Shown piece by piece: positions 26,762-35,946 of a DNA stretch of 64,000 nt (positions are counted from its first letter, which is position 1; each line of letters opens with the position of its first letter). Source of the stretch: Streptomyces koelreuteriae (GTDB lineage Bacteria; Actinomycetota; Actinomycetes; Streptomycetales; Streptomycetaceae); the NCBI RefSeq assembly GCF_018604545.1, contig NZ_CP075896.1, forward strand, positions 6,262,001 to 6,326,000. The letters are read 5' to 3'. The notes beneath the pieces were generated by a model. The model was not told where the DNA came from and made no database searches. It saw only the letters and a program-made list of their open reading frames with translations. A program made the position numbers and the translations under genes.

Positions 26762-28618
26762 CTACACGGTCGTGTTGCGCAACTGCCCCACCAGCTCCCG
26801 TACGACCGCCGCGCCGTTCAGCGTCAGGATCGACTCCGGATGGAACTGCACCCCGGCGAACCCGGGCCCGCGCATCGCGTGCACCTCGCCGTTCGCGGCC
26901 CGGCTGACCTCGACGCCGTGCGCGGCCAGCTCCTGGTGGGCCTCCTCGTCGCAGCGCGCCACGAAGCTGTTGTAGAAGCCGACGGTCTCGCGCCGCCCGA
27001 ACAGCTCGATCTCCGTCTGCGCGCCCTGGTACGGCACGTCCTTCCGTACGATCTCCAGCCCCAGCTCGGCCGCGATCAGCTCGTGCCCGAGGCAGACGCC
27101 GAGGACCCCGTGCGCATGGCCGCGGATGACCTCGGCGGTGAGGCCGCGCAGGATCCGCATCTTGGGGCCGGTGAGATCGGCGGGGTCACCCGGGCCGGGG
27201 CCGAGCACGACCGGCCCCTCGTGCGCGAGCACCGCCTCCCGCAGCCCCGCCTCGTCGTAGCGCCGGACGGTCACCTCCAGGCCGTTCGACCGCAGCAGGT
27301 GCGCGAGCATCGCCGTGAAGGTGTCCTCGCCGTCGACGACCAGGGCGTGCCCGGCGAGCCCCTCGGAGCGCTCCTGCATCCGCAGCCAGAACGGCGCCAG
27401 CGACGCCCGGCGCCCGTCGAGCGCGGCACGCACGCGTGGATCCTCGGCCAGCTTCGGCCGCACGGACTCCGCACGCGGCCTGCCCGGCCGTACACCCAGG
27501 GCCGCCAGCACGCCCGCCGCCTTCGCATGGGTCTCCGCGACCTCGCCCTCGGGGTCCGACCCGCGCACGAGCGTGGCGCCCACCGGCACCCGCAGACCGC
27601 CGTCCGCGTCGATGTCGGCGGTACGGATGAGGATGGGGGAGTCCAGGGTCTGCGCCCCGCCGGAGTCCCGCCCGATGAGGGCCAGCGCCCCGGCGTAGTA
27701 GCCCCGTCCTCCGGTCTCGTGCCGCTCGATCACCCGGCAGGCGTTCTGCACCGGCGAGCCGGTGACGGTCGCCGCGAACATCGTCTCCTTCAGCACCTCC
27801 CGCACATCCAGCGAGGACTTCCCGCGCAGCTCGTACTCGGTGTGCGCGAGGTGCGCCATCTCCTTCAGCCGGGGTCCGACCACGACGCCGCCCATGTCGC
27901 CGACGGTGCACATCATCTTGAGCTCCTCGTCGACGACCATCGACAGCTCCTCGATCTCCTTGCCGTCGGCGAGGAAGCCGAGCAGATGCTCGGGGGTCGG
28001 CCCCTCGGCGGGGTAGCGGTAGGTGCCGCTGATCGGGTTCATGACGACCGTGCCGCCGGACATCCGGACATGCACCTCCGGGCTCGCCCCGACCAGCGTC
28101 CGGTCCCCGGTGTGCACGACGAACGTCCAGTACGCGCCCCGCTCGCCCTCCAGCAGCCGCCGGAACAGAGCCAGCGCGTCGGCCCGCCCGAACCCGGGGA
28201 TCTCCCCCTCGTATGTGCGCCTGATCACGAAGTTCGCGCCCTCGCCGCGCCCGATCTCCTCCCGCAGCACCCGCCCGACGATCTCCGCGTACTCCTCGTC
28301 GCCGACGTCGAAGCCGCCGCCCTCGACCCGCACGTCATGCCCCGGGAGCTGGTCCAGGGCCTCGGCCAGCGGGATCTCGCAGGACTCCTCGGGCGTCAGC
28401 ACCGCCAGGGGCGTGCCGTCGTCGCGGACGTCGAAGCCGCGCTCACGGATCTGCCGGAAGGGGACGAGCGCGAGGCCCTCGTCGGGGAGGTCGGCGAGCC
28501 GGTCGCAGGTGGCGACCGGGCCGATCAGGACCTCGACCTGATCATGGTCCTGGCCCGGGGTGCGGCGGCGCAGCAGCGCGAAGGGGCGCGGATCGTGAAG
28601 GAGCTGTGCCAGGTCCAT
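26762..28618 (-). CDS. trpEG: Fused anthranilate synthase TrpE-TrpG
   Basis: A 618-residue bifunctional enzyme converting chorismate and glutamine to anthranilate, the first committed tryptophan step. The N-terminal part (to about 425) is the chorismate-using subunit, with NPISGTYRYP and the metal-binding Glu region. The C-terminal part is a class I glutamine amidotransferase with nucleophile Cys in GVLGVCLGHE and the His/Glu pair in VQFHPES. Fused enzymes occur in several Streptomyces, often alongside split trpE. The start is ATG 28618 after GGAAGAGG. An 18-residue leader peptide with three Trp codons and an attenuator precede it. Confidence 0.93.
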   Translation of the reverse strand: MDLAQLLHDPRPFALLRRRTPGQDHDQVEVLIGPVATCDRLADLPDEGLALVPFRQIRERGFDVRDDGTPLAVLTPEESCEIPLAEALDQLPGHDVRVEGGGFDVGDEEYAEIVGRVLREEIGRGEGANFVIRRTYEGEIPGFGRADALALFRRLLEGERGAYWTFVVHTGDRTLVGASPEVHVRMSGGTVVMNPISGTYRYPAEGPTPEHLLGFLADGKEIEELSMVVDEELKMMCTVGDMGGVVVGPRLKEMAHLAHTEYELRGKSSLDVREVLKETMFAATVTGSPVQNACRVIERHETGGRGYYAGALALIGRDSGGAQTLDSPILIRTADIDADGGLRVPVGATLVRGSDPEGEVAETHAKAAGVLAALGVRPGRPRAESVRPKLAEDPRVRAALDGRRASLAPFWLRMQERSEGLAGHALVVDGEDTFTAMLAHLLRSNGLEVTVRRYDEAGLREAVLAHEGPVVLGPGPGDPADLTGPKMRILRGLTAEVIRGHAHGVLGVCLGHELIAAELGLEIVRKDVPYQGAQTEIELFGRRETVGFYNSFVARCDEEAHQELAAHGVEVSRAANGEVHAMRGPGFAGVQFHPESILTLNGAAVVRELVGQLRNTTV

Positions 28619-28640
28619 GGTTCCTCTTCCGTTGATGTCG

Positions 28641-28685
28641 ATCGATGCCGATCGACGTCGGTAATCGATGCGGATCGATGTCGGT
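28641..28685 (-). repeat. Two 22-bp direct repeats in the trpEG leader
   Basis: Copies at 28641-28662 and 28664-28685 start with ATCGATGC and end in GTCGGT, differing at two positions. They lie between the attenuator terminator and the trpEG ribosome site. Both are rich in ATCGA units, giving an AT-richer, self-complementary leader segment. Confidence 0.7.
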
Positions 28686-28707
28686 GAGGAACGGACCCCG
28701 GAAACGC

Positions 28708-28734
28708 CGAAGGCCGCCCCTCGGGCGGCCTTCG
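28708..28734 (-). terminator. trp attenuator terminator hairpin
   Basis: A perfect 12-bp stem, CGAAGGCCGCCC with GGGCGGCCTTCG, and a 3-nt loop. On the minus strand it is followed by GCGTTTCC. It lies 22 nt after the leader peptide stop. The 5' arm (GGCCGCC) can instead pair with GGCGGCC at the leader peptide end, forming an antiterminator. Confidence 0.85.
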
Positions 28735-28755
28735 CGAAGTCAGTCGTACGCGCAG

Positions 28756-28812
28756 TCAGTGGGCCGCCGGATGAGCGGTCCACCACCAGGTCTGGATCGA
28801 ATGCGCGAACAT
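28756..28812 (-). CDS. trpL: trp leader peptide (18 aa, three tandem Trp codons)
   Basis: A short ORF, ATG at 28812 to TGA at 28756, encoding MFAHSIQTWWWTAHPAAH. The three consecutive TGG codons (28788-28780) are the sensing element: ribosome stalling at low Trp-tRNA covers region 1. Region 1 (GTGGACCGC, 28783-28775) pairs with region 2 (GCGGCCCAC, 28767-28759) with one mismatch. Region 2 also pairs with the 5' arm of the terminator. Attenuation of a fused trpEG is known in S. venezuelae. A candidate -10, TAGGGT (28825-28820), lies 7 nt before the ATG, so the leader may itself be leaderless. Confidence 0.88.
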   Translation of the reverse strand: MFAHSIQTWWWTAHPAAH

Positions 28813-28908
28813 GCAGCGCACCCTACCCCATGTCCGAGGAGCGTACGCCGTGTCTCAATTGCTGGGCATGGGTCAGGACGCCCGACACGACCCCGTAATG
28901 TTGAGGTC

Positions 28909-30261
28909 GTGACCGTGAACGCTAAGACCAGCGCGAGTGCTGGCAACACCTGGCGAGACCTGCCCGCGGCGCAGCAGCCCGAGTACCCCGACACCGAGGC
29001 TCTGCGCGCAGTCGTTGCGGACCTCGAGTCGTATCCGCCGCTCGTCTTCGCGGGCGAGTGCGATCAGCTGCGCGCCCGGATGGCGGCCGTCGCCAAGGGA
29101 GAGGCGTTCCTCCTTCAGGGCGGCGACTGCGCCGAGGCCTTCGACGCGGTGTCCGCGGACCACATCCGCAACAAGCTGAAGACGCTGCTCCAGATGGGCG
29201 CCGTGCTGACGTACGCCGCGTCCGTGCCCGTGGTGAAGGTCGGCCGGATCGCCGGCCAGTACTCCAAGCCGCGCTCCAAGGGCACCGAGACCCGCGACGG
29301 CGTGACCCTGCCGACCTACCGCGGCGACTCGGTCAACGGCTTCGAGTTCAACGAGGCCGCCCGCATCCCGGACCCCGAGCGCCTGAAGCGGATGTACCAC
29401 GCGTCGGCCTCCACGCTGAACCTGGTGCGCGCCTTCACCACCGGCGGCTACGCCGACCTGCGCCAGGTGCACGCCTGGAACCAGGACTTCGTGAAGTCGT
29501 CCCCCTCGGGACAGCGCTACGAGCAGCTGGCCCGCGAGATCGACCAGGCACTGAACTTCATGCACGCCTGCGGGGCCGACCCGGAGGAGTTCAAGACCGT
29601 CGAGTTCTACTCCTCGCACGAGGCGCTGCTGCTCGACTACGAGTCCGCCCTGACCCGGGTCGACTCGCGCACCGGGCAGCTGTACGACGTCTCCGGGCAC
29701 ATGGTGTGGATCGGCGAGCGCACCCGGCAGCTGGACCACGCGCATGTCGAGTTCGCCTCGAAGATCCGCAACCCGATCGGCATCAAGCTGGGCCCGACGA
29801 CCACGGCCGAGGACGCGCTGCAGTACATCGAGAGCCTCGACCCGGAGCGTGAGCCGGGCCGGCTGACCTTCATCGTCCGCATGGGCGCCGACAAGGTCCG
29901 GGACAAGCTCCCCGAGCTGGTGGAGAAGGTCACCGCCTCGGGCGCCACCGTGGCCTGGGTGACCGACCCGATGCACGGCAACACCTTCGAGGCGGCCTCC
30001 GGACACAAGACCCGCCGCTTCGACGACGTGCTCGACGAGGTCAAGGGCTTCTTCGAGGTCCACAAGGCCCTCGGCACCCACCCGGGCGGCATCCACGTGG
30101 AGCTGACCGGCGACGACGTCACCGAGTGCGTGGGCGGCGGCGACGAGATCTTCGTCGACGATCTGCACCAGCGCTACGAGACGGCCTGCGACCCGCGGCT
30201 CAACCGCAGCCAGTCGCTCGACCTGGCGTTCCTCGTGGCCGAGATGTACAGGGACCAGTAG
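28909..30261 (+). CDS. aroH: Class II 3-deoxy-D-arabino-heptulosonate 7-phosphate (DAHP) synthase
   Basis: A 450-residue enzyme condensing phosphoenolpyruvate with erythrose 4-phosphate, the entry to the shikimate pathway. Plant-like class II signatures include LLQGGDCAEAF (metal Cys), KVGRIAGQYSKPRS, GEREPGRLTF-type EREPGRL and WVTDPMHGNT (metal His). The start is one of two GTG codons, 28909 or 28915. TAATGT at 28896-28901 lies where a -10 would put the transcript start at about 28908, so the mRNA is probably leaderless. It is divergent from trpEG, pairing the first enzyme of aromatic synthesis with the first of the Trp branch. Confidence 0.93.
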   Translation: MTVNAKTSASAGNTWRDLPAAQQPEYPDTEALRAVVADLESYPPLVFAGECDQLRARMAAVAKGEAFLLQGGDCAEAFDAVSADHIRNKLKTLLQMGAVLTYAASVPVVKVGRIAGQYSKPRSKGTETRDGVTLPTYRGDSVNGFEFNEAARIPDPERLKRMYHASASTLNLVRAFTTGGYADLRQVHAWNQDFVKSSPSGQRYEQLAREIDQALNFMHACGADPEEFKTVEFYSSHEALLLDYESALTRVDSRTGQLYDVSGHMVWIGERTRQLDHAHVEFASKIRNPIGIKLGPTTTAEDALQYIESLDPEREPGRLTFIVRMGADKVRDKLPELVEKVTASGATVAWVTDPMHGNTFEAASGHKTRRFDDVLDEVKGFFEVHKALGTHPGGIHVELTGDDVTECVGGGDEIFVDDLHQRYETACDPRLNRSQSLDLAFLVAEMYRDQ

Positions 30262-30289
30262 CGGGCTCGCCTGTTACCGGGCATGGACT

Positions 30290-30317
30290 GGGGCGCGGAT
30301 CACAGGATCCGCGCCCC
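30290..30317 (+). terminator. Terminator after DAHP synthase gene
   Basis: A perfect 12-bp stem, GGGGCGCGGATC with GATCCGCGCCCC, and an ACAG loop, followed by a T-containing stretch (TCTCCACTTTTGT). It lies 29 nt after the stop. Confidence 0.85.
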
Positions 30318-30352
30318 TCTCCACTTTTGTGGCTCCGGCCCGGCGGGTAAGG

Positions 30353-30371
30353 TTAGGTTAGCCTCACCGAT
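30353..30371. promoter_or_regulatory. Iron box (DmdR/IdeR-type) before bfd
   Basis: TTAGGTTAGCCTCACCGAT matches the 19-bp DmdR1/IdeR consensus TTAGGTTAGGCTAACCTAA at the left half and in CT..ACC of the right half. It sits about 47 bp before the bfd start, so iron-loaded repressor would silence bfd when iron is plentiful. Confidence 0.75.
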
Positions 30372-30417
30372 CAACGGGACGGCACCAGGAACGAAACCCC
30401 GCCGGGAGGTGAGCCGC

Positions 30418-30651
30418 GTGTACATCTGCAGTTGCTTCGGGATCACCGAGCAGCAGGTCAAGCAGCACGCGGACAGCGGCGCCTGCACCCCCCGCCAGAT
30501 AGCCTCCGCCTGCAAGGCGGGCACCGACTGCGGGTCGTGCGTACGCCGTATCCAGGCGCTCCTCGGCAGGGGCGCGTGCCCTCGCCGGGACATGGCCGAC
30601 CGGGGCGAACCGGTTCTCTCGGACCTGTCGGATCTGGAGGACGCCGCCTAG
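30418..30651 (+). CDS. bfd: Bacterioferritin-associated ferredoxin (BFD-like [2Fe-2S] protein)
   Basis: A 77-residue protein with the BFD-like [2Fe-2S] domain. Cysteines lie in VYICSCFGIT and CKAGTDCGSCV, giving C-x-C then C-x2-C spacing. In other bacteria Bfd reduces the bacterioferritin heme so that stored iron is released. The start is GTG 30418, set by GGGAGG at 30404-30409. It is preceded by an iron box, and its convergent neighbour is bacterioferritin itself, 7 bp away. This is a coherent iron mobilisation/storage pair on opposite strands. Confidence 0.9.
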   Translation: MYICSCFGITEQQVKQHADSGACTPRQIASACKAGTDCGSCVRRIQALLGRGACPRRDMADRGEPVLSDLSDLEDAA

Positions 30652-30658
30652 GCGGGTC

Positions 30659-31135
30659 CTAGCTCGGCTGCTCGATCTGCTGCGCGAGGTACAGCGCCTC
30701 ACCGAGCTTCTCGATGAGCTCCAGCTGCGTGTCCAGATAGTCGATGTGGTGCTCCTCGTCCTCGAGGATCGACTCGAAGAGGTTCGCGGACGTGATGTCG
30801 CCCTTGGTGCGCATCACCTCGATGCCCCGCTTGAGGCGGTCGATCGCCTCGACCTCGACCTGTCGGTCGGCCTGGAACATCTCGGTCACCGTCTGCCCGA
30901 CCCGGACATGGAAGAGCCGCTGGTAGTTGGGCAGACCGTCCAGCATGAGGATGCGCTCGGTGATCTTGTCCGCGTGCTTCATCTCATCGATGGACTCTTC
31001 ACGCGTGTACTTGGCGAGCTTGGTCCAGCCTTTGTTGTCCTGGATCCGGTAGTGCAGCCAGTACTGGTTGATCGCCGTCAGCTCGCCGGTCAACTGCTCG
31101 TTCAGGAATTCGAGGACCTCGGGGTCGCCCTGCAT
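30659..31135 (-). CDS. bfr: Bacterioferritin
   Basis: A 158-residue four-helix ferritin that stores iron in a heme-bearing 24-mer. Ferroxidase ligands are visible: Glu in NEQLTGELTAINQYWLHY, DEMKHADK (Glu and His, with the Met as heme ligand), and EDEEHHIDYL. The start is ATG 31135, supported by GAAGGAG a few bases upstream. The upstream 100 bp are AT-rich and contain an 11-bp perfect palindrome at 31219. It is convergent with bfd. Confidence 0.95.
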   Translation of the reverse strand: MQGDPEVLEFLNEQLTGELTAINQYWLHYRIQDNKGWTKLAKYTREESIDEMKHADKITERILMLDGLPNYQRLFHVRVGQTVTEMFQADRQVEVEAIDRLKRGIEVMRTKGDITSANLFESILEDEEHHIDYLDTQLELIEKLGEALYLAQQIEQPS

Positions 31136-31218
31136 CGCAGAGGCTCCTTCCACGCGTAAGAACTGGCAGGTTGCGCCGCATGATTCCACCGCGGAAGAAG
31201 ATCGTCCAGTAAGTCTTC

Positions 31219-31229
31219 ACTTAGTAAGT
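31219..31229. promoter_or_regulatory. Perfect palindrome in the bfr upstream region
   Basis: ACTTAGTAAGT is a perfect 11-bp palindrome (ACTTA-G-TAAGT) in an AT-rich stretch about 85 bp before bfr. It could bind a metalloregulator, but it does not match the DmdR box well. Confidence 0.3.
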
Positions 31230-31310
31230 TAGGGCATGCTTAGTTCGTAATGCCCCGTTTTGAGATGGCCCGGGTCAAGGGCATCACCCCAGGTCTGTCA
31301 GGATGGACCC

Positions 31311-31961
31311 ATGGGTCAGCCGGTGGGACGCGAATCGGGAGAAGGGCGCGATTCGGCGGGAGCGACGCAGCCCGGGCTTCCGCCGGGACAGCGATTGCAG
31401 CGCGGCTGGCCGGTCACGCACTACGGGCCCGTCCCCAAGTTCCGGCCCGAGCGCTGGGAGTTCAGGGTCTTCGGCGCCACCGCCGGCGGCGGCAAGCACT
31501 GCTGGACCCACGAGGAGTTCACGGCCCTGCCGTACACCACTGTCGTGGCCGATCTGCATTGCGTCACGAAGTTCAGCATGCTGGGCGCCGAATGGGGAGG
31601 CGTCCCCGCGCGCACCATCCTCGACATCGCTCCGCCCGCGGACGACGTCACCCATGTGATGGTGTGGGCCGAGTACGGCTTCAGCTCCAACCTGCGGCTG
31701 TCCGACTTCGCCTCCGAGCAGGCCCTGTTCGCCACCCACAAGGACGGCGAACTCCTCACCGCCGAGCACGGCTTCCCGCTGCGCCTGATCGTGCCCCACC
31801 TCTACGCCTGGAAGGGCCCCAAGTGGGTGCGCGGCGTGGAGTACATGACCGCAGACCGGCGCGGTTTCTGGGAGGAGCGCGGCTACCACAACGTCGGCGA
31901 CCCGTGGCAGGAGCAGCGCTACTCGTACCAGGAGGAGCCCGGGGACGGCCCCGACCTCTGA
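31311..31961 (+). CDS. Molybdopterin-dependent oxidoreductase (sulfite oxidase fold)
   Basis: A 216-residue protein made of the sulfite oxidase/YedY-type molybdopterin-binding domain. The molybdenum-ligand cysteine lies in VADLHCVTKFS. Further conserved parts are GAEWGGVP, HVMVWAEYGFSSNL and FPLRLIVPHLYAWKGPKWV. There is no twin-arginine or other signal, so it is probably cytoplasmic, unlike MsrP/YedY. Substrate unknown. The start is ATG 31311 after AGGATGG. The gene ends 19 bp from the convergent endonuclease IV gene. Confidence 0.85.
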   Translation: MGQPVGRESGEGRDSAGATQPGLPPGQRLQRGWPVTHYGPVPKFRPERWEFRVFGATAGGGKHCWTHEEFTALPYTTVVADLHCVTKFSMLGAEWGGVPARTILDIAPPADDVTHVMVWAEYGFSSNLRLSDFASEQALFATHKDGELLTAEHGFPLRLIVPHLYAWKGPKWVRGVEYMTADRRGFWEERGYHNVGDPWQEQRYSYQEEPGDGPDL

Positions 31962-31979
31962 TCCGAGGCCGTCAGGCCG

Positions 31980-32858
31980 TCAGCAGTCGCGCAGCTTCTT
32001 CAGCCGCTCCACGTCCGCCGCGTGCCCCTCCTTGCCGCCCGGCGTCTCGATGATCAGCGGCACGCCCTCGGTCGCGGGGTGCGTCATCAGGGCCCGGAAG
32101 GGGTCCTCGCCGATGTGGCCGACGCCGATGTTCTCGTGCCGGTCCTTGTGGGCGCCCACCACGTCCTTGGAGTCGTTGGCGTGGATCAGCTTCAGCCGGC
32201 CCTCGCCGACCGTGTCCACCAGCAGGTCCAGCGTCTGGTGCATCCCGCTCGGGCCGGTCAGATCGTGCCCGGCGGCGAAGATGTGGCAGGTGTCCAGGCA
32301 CACGCCGAGCTTCGGGTGGGCGTCCAGCGCCTCGAAGTACGGGCCGAAGTCCCAGGTCCGCGAGCACAGTGAGGCGCCCTGGCCGGCGGTCGACTCCAGC
32401 AGCAGATACGGGTCGTCGTCGTGGGTCAGCTCGTCCAGCAGCGGCAGCAGACGCTCCCGCACCTGCTTCAGCGCCACGGACCGCTCCCGGCCGCCGGTCG
32501 CGCTGCCGGTGTGCACGACCACGCCCAGCGCCCCGATCTCCCGCCCGCGGCGCAGCGAGTGCCGCAGCGACTCCACCGACTTCTCCACGGTCGCCTCGGT
32601 GTGCGAACCGAAGTTGATCAGGTAGGGGGCGTGCACGTACGCCGGGATCGACTCGGCCTCGCAGGCCGCACGGAACGCCTCGTCCTGCTTGGGATTCCCG
32701 GCCGGTGTGGCCCAGCCGCGCGGGTTGGCGACGAAGACCTGGACGGTCTCCGCCCTCAGATCACGGGCGTACGACAGACCGACGGAGTGCAGCCCACCGG
32801 CCACGGGGACATGGCCGCCCACCGGGTTGCGGGAGGGGCCGGACAGCTGATTGTTCAC
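31980..32858 (-). CDS. nfo: Endonuclease IV (deoxyribonuclease IV)
   Basis: A 292-residue TIM-barrel AP endonuclease for base excision repair, cutting 5' to abasic sites. The three-zinc ligands are spread over LLESTAGQG (Glu), CLDTCHIFAAGHD (Asp, His), HANDSKD (His), RHENIGVGHIG (His) and LIIETPG (Glu). The start is GTG 32858. It lies 59 bp downstream of the PASTA kinase gene, from which a hairpin at 32895 separates it. Confidence 0.93.
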   Translation of the reverse strand: MNNQLSGPSRNPVGGHVPVAGGLHSVGLSYARDLRAETVQVFVANPRGWATPAGNPKQDEAFRAACEAESIPAYVHAPYLINFGSHTEATVEKSVESLRHSLRRGREIGALGVVVHTGSATGGRERSVALKQVRERLLPLLDELTHDDDPYLLLESTAGQGASLCSRTWDFGPYFEALDAHPKLGVCLDTCHIFAAGHDLTGPSGMHQTLDLLVDTVGEGRLKLIHANDSKDVVGAHKDRHENIGVGHIGEDPFRALMTHPATEGVPLIIETPGGKEGHAADVERLKKLRDC

Positions 32859-32894
32859 CCGTTCAGGGTGTCACGCTGCCGGCCCCGCTCCGTC

Positions 32895-32913
32895 CACGGG
32901 CTCCCGGCCCGTG
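32895..32913 (-). terminator. Hairpin after the PASTA kinase gene
   Basis: CACGGGC and GCCCGTG form an exact 7-bp stem with a 5-nt loop, directly after the kinase stop codon (32918) on the minus strand. Confidence 0.5.
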
Positions 32914-32917
32914 CCCG

Positions 32918-34873
32918 TCACCTGATCTTGATGGTGATCGTCGAACCCTTGGGCGCGGTCTCGCCGCCCTCGACGGACTGGCCCTTGACCTCGTCGCCGA
33001 ACAGGCCGAGCAGACCGCGGTCCTCGTCGACCTGGAACCCGGCGCCCTCCAGCGCCCGCGTGGCGTCGTCGACGCTCTGGCCGACCACGTCCGGGACCTC
33101 GATCATCTCGGGGCCCTTGGACAGCGTCAGCGTCACCGTGTCGCCCTCGGCCGCACGGCCGCCGGCGTTCGGGGTCTGCTCGGCGACCTGGCCCTTGTCG
33201 AACTCGGAGGAGTTGACCCGCTCGGTGGCGATCTTCACCTTGAGCCCGGCCTCCTGGAGCTGAGCCCGGGCGTCGGCCTCGTCCGCGCCGGTGACGTCGG
33301 GGATGTCGATGGGGCTGCCCTTGCTGACGACCAGGGCGACGGCCGTGCCCGAGCGCACCTTGGTGCCGTCGGCGGGCCGCGCGGAGATCACCGAGCCCCT
33401 CGGCACGTCCTCGCTGAACTCCCGGGTGACCATGCCCGGCTCAAGACCGTCCTCCTTCAGCTGGGCCCGCGCCTCGACCAGCTTCTGGCCCTCCAGGGCG
33501 GGCACCCGCACGGTCTCGGGGCCGTCGGAGACGGTGATGCTCACCGCGTCGTTGCCGCGGATGCGCGCCCCGGGCTTCGGGTCGGTGCTGATGATCTGGC
33601 CCCGCTCCACGGTGTCGCTGTAGGCGTGCTCGACCTTGCCGAGATCCAGCCCGGCGTCCTGCAGCCGGCTCTCGGCCTGGCTCTGGGTCTTCGCCAGCAG
33701 CGGGGGGACCTCGGTGAACTGGCCCGAGTTGATGTACCAGATGCCGCCGCCGAGGCCCAGCACCAGCAGCACGGCGACGACGATCGCCAGCGGGCCGCGC
33801 CGGGACCCCGGGCGGCGCCGGGACGGCGGGGGCGGCGGGGACTCGAAACGGCTGGTGCGGTTGAGCGCCGCCTCGGAGGTCTCGTCGTCCTCGTTGACCG
33901 GCAGCGGGCGCAGCGTGGTCAGGGCGCGCGGGATCACGCTCGTACGGTCGTCGGCGCCGTCGTGCTCCGCGCTGAGCGCCTGCGGCGGCACCACGTCGAG
34001 CTGCTCCGCGCTCAGCCCGGCGCGCCCGTCGCGGACCCGCGCGAGCAGCGCCACCGCGTCGTGCGGGCGGATGTCGGGGGTGCGGGCGGTCGCCGAGGCC
34101 ACCATCTCGTCCAGCTCGTAGGCCAGACCGGGTACGGCGGCCGACGGCGGCGGGACGTCCTCGTGCAGGTGCTTGTAGAGGATCACGGCCGGGGAGTCCG
34201 CGTCGTGCGGCTTGTCGCCGGTCAGCATCTCGTACAGCATCACGCCGCACGCGTACACGTCGACACGGGGGTCCGCGGTGCCGTTCTCTATCTGCTCGGG
34301 CGCGAGGTACGCGACCGTGCCGAGCACGGTGCCTGTGGTGTTCGTCACCGTGTCCACGGCTCGGACGAGTCCGAAGTCGGCGACCTTCACCCGGCCGTCG
34401 TCCCCTATGAGGACGTTCTCGGGCTTCATGTCCCGGTGCACGAATCCGGCGCGGTGGGCGGCGCCCAGCGCGGCCAGCACCGGCTCCAGGATGTCCAGGG
34501 CGGCGCGCGGCTGCAGGGCCCCGCGCTCGCGCAGGACGTCCCGCAGGGTGCAGCCCGCGACGTACTCCATGGCGAGATAGACGTAGCTGCCGTCGGTGCC
34601 CTGGTCGAAGACCTGCACCACATTCGGATGGGCCAGTCGGGCGACGGACTTCGCCTCGCGGATGAACCGCTCGACGAACGAGCCGTCCACCGCGAGCGAG
34701 GGGTGCATCACCTTGAGCGCGAGAACGCGGTCCAGCCGGGTGTCCACAGCCCGGTAGACCGTCGCCATCCCGCCGACGGCGATGCGCGCGTCGATGCGAT
34801 ACCGGCCGTCGAGCACCTGCCCGACCAAGGGGTCCTGAAGGGTCGTGTCCACGCAGGCGAGTGTACGAGCCAC
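32918..34873 (-). CDS. PASTA-domain Ser/Thr protein kinase (PknB-like)
   Basis: A 651-residue single-pass membrane kinase. Kinase domain residues about 25-285: glycine loop RIAVGGMATVY, Lys in LALKVMHP, catalytic HRDMKPEN, DFGLVRA and APEQIE. A linker with likely phospho-Thr sites leads to one membrane helix (LAIVVAVLLVLGLGGGIWYI) and four extracellular PASTA repeats. Such kinases sense muropeptides and control growth and division. The start is GTG 34873, with GTG 34852 as an alternative; neither has a good ribosome site. An Rv2175c-like putative kinase substrate lies 4 kb away. Confidence 0.92.
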   Translation of the reverse strand: MARTLACVDTTLQDPLVGQVLDGRYRIDARIAVGGMATVYRAVDTRLDRVLALKVMHPSLAVDGSFVERFIREAKSVARLAHPNVVQVFDQGTDGSYVYLAMEYVAGCTLRDVLRERGALQPRAALDILEPVLAALGAAHRAGFVHRDMKPENVLIGDDGRVKVADFGLVRAVDTVTNTTGTVLGTVAYLAPEQIENGTADPRVDVYACGVMLYEMLTGDKPHDADSPAVILYKHLHEDVPPPSAAVPGLAYELDEMVASATARTPDIRPHDAVALLARVRDGRAGLSAEQLDVVPPQALSAEHDGADDRTSVIPRALTTLRPLPVNEDDETSEAALNRTSRFESPPPPPSRRRPGSRRGPLAIVVAVLLVLGLGGGIWYINSGQFTEVPPLLAKTQSQAESRLQDAGLDLGKVEHAYSDTVERGQIISTDPKPGARIRGNDAVSITVSDGPETVRVPALEGQKLVEARAQLKEDGLEPGMVTREFSEDVPRGSVISARPADGTKVRSGTAVALVVSKGSPIDIPDVTGADEADARAQLQEAGLKVKIATERVNSSEFDKGQVAEQTPNAGGRAAEGDTVTLTLSKGPEMIEVPDVVGQSVDDATRALEGAGFQVDEDRGLLGLFGDEVKGQSVEGGETAPKGSTITIKIR

Positions 34874-34945
34874 GACCGACAGCCCGCCGCCCCGTCCGCT
34901 CTCGGGCCCGGTACTGCGACTGACCTGTGACGTGTAGGTCGGCGC

Positions 34946-35942
<997 letters not shown>

Positions 35943-35946
<4 letters not shown>

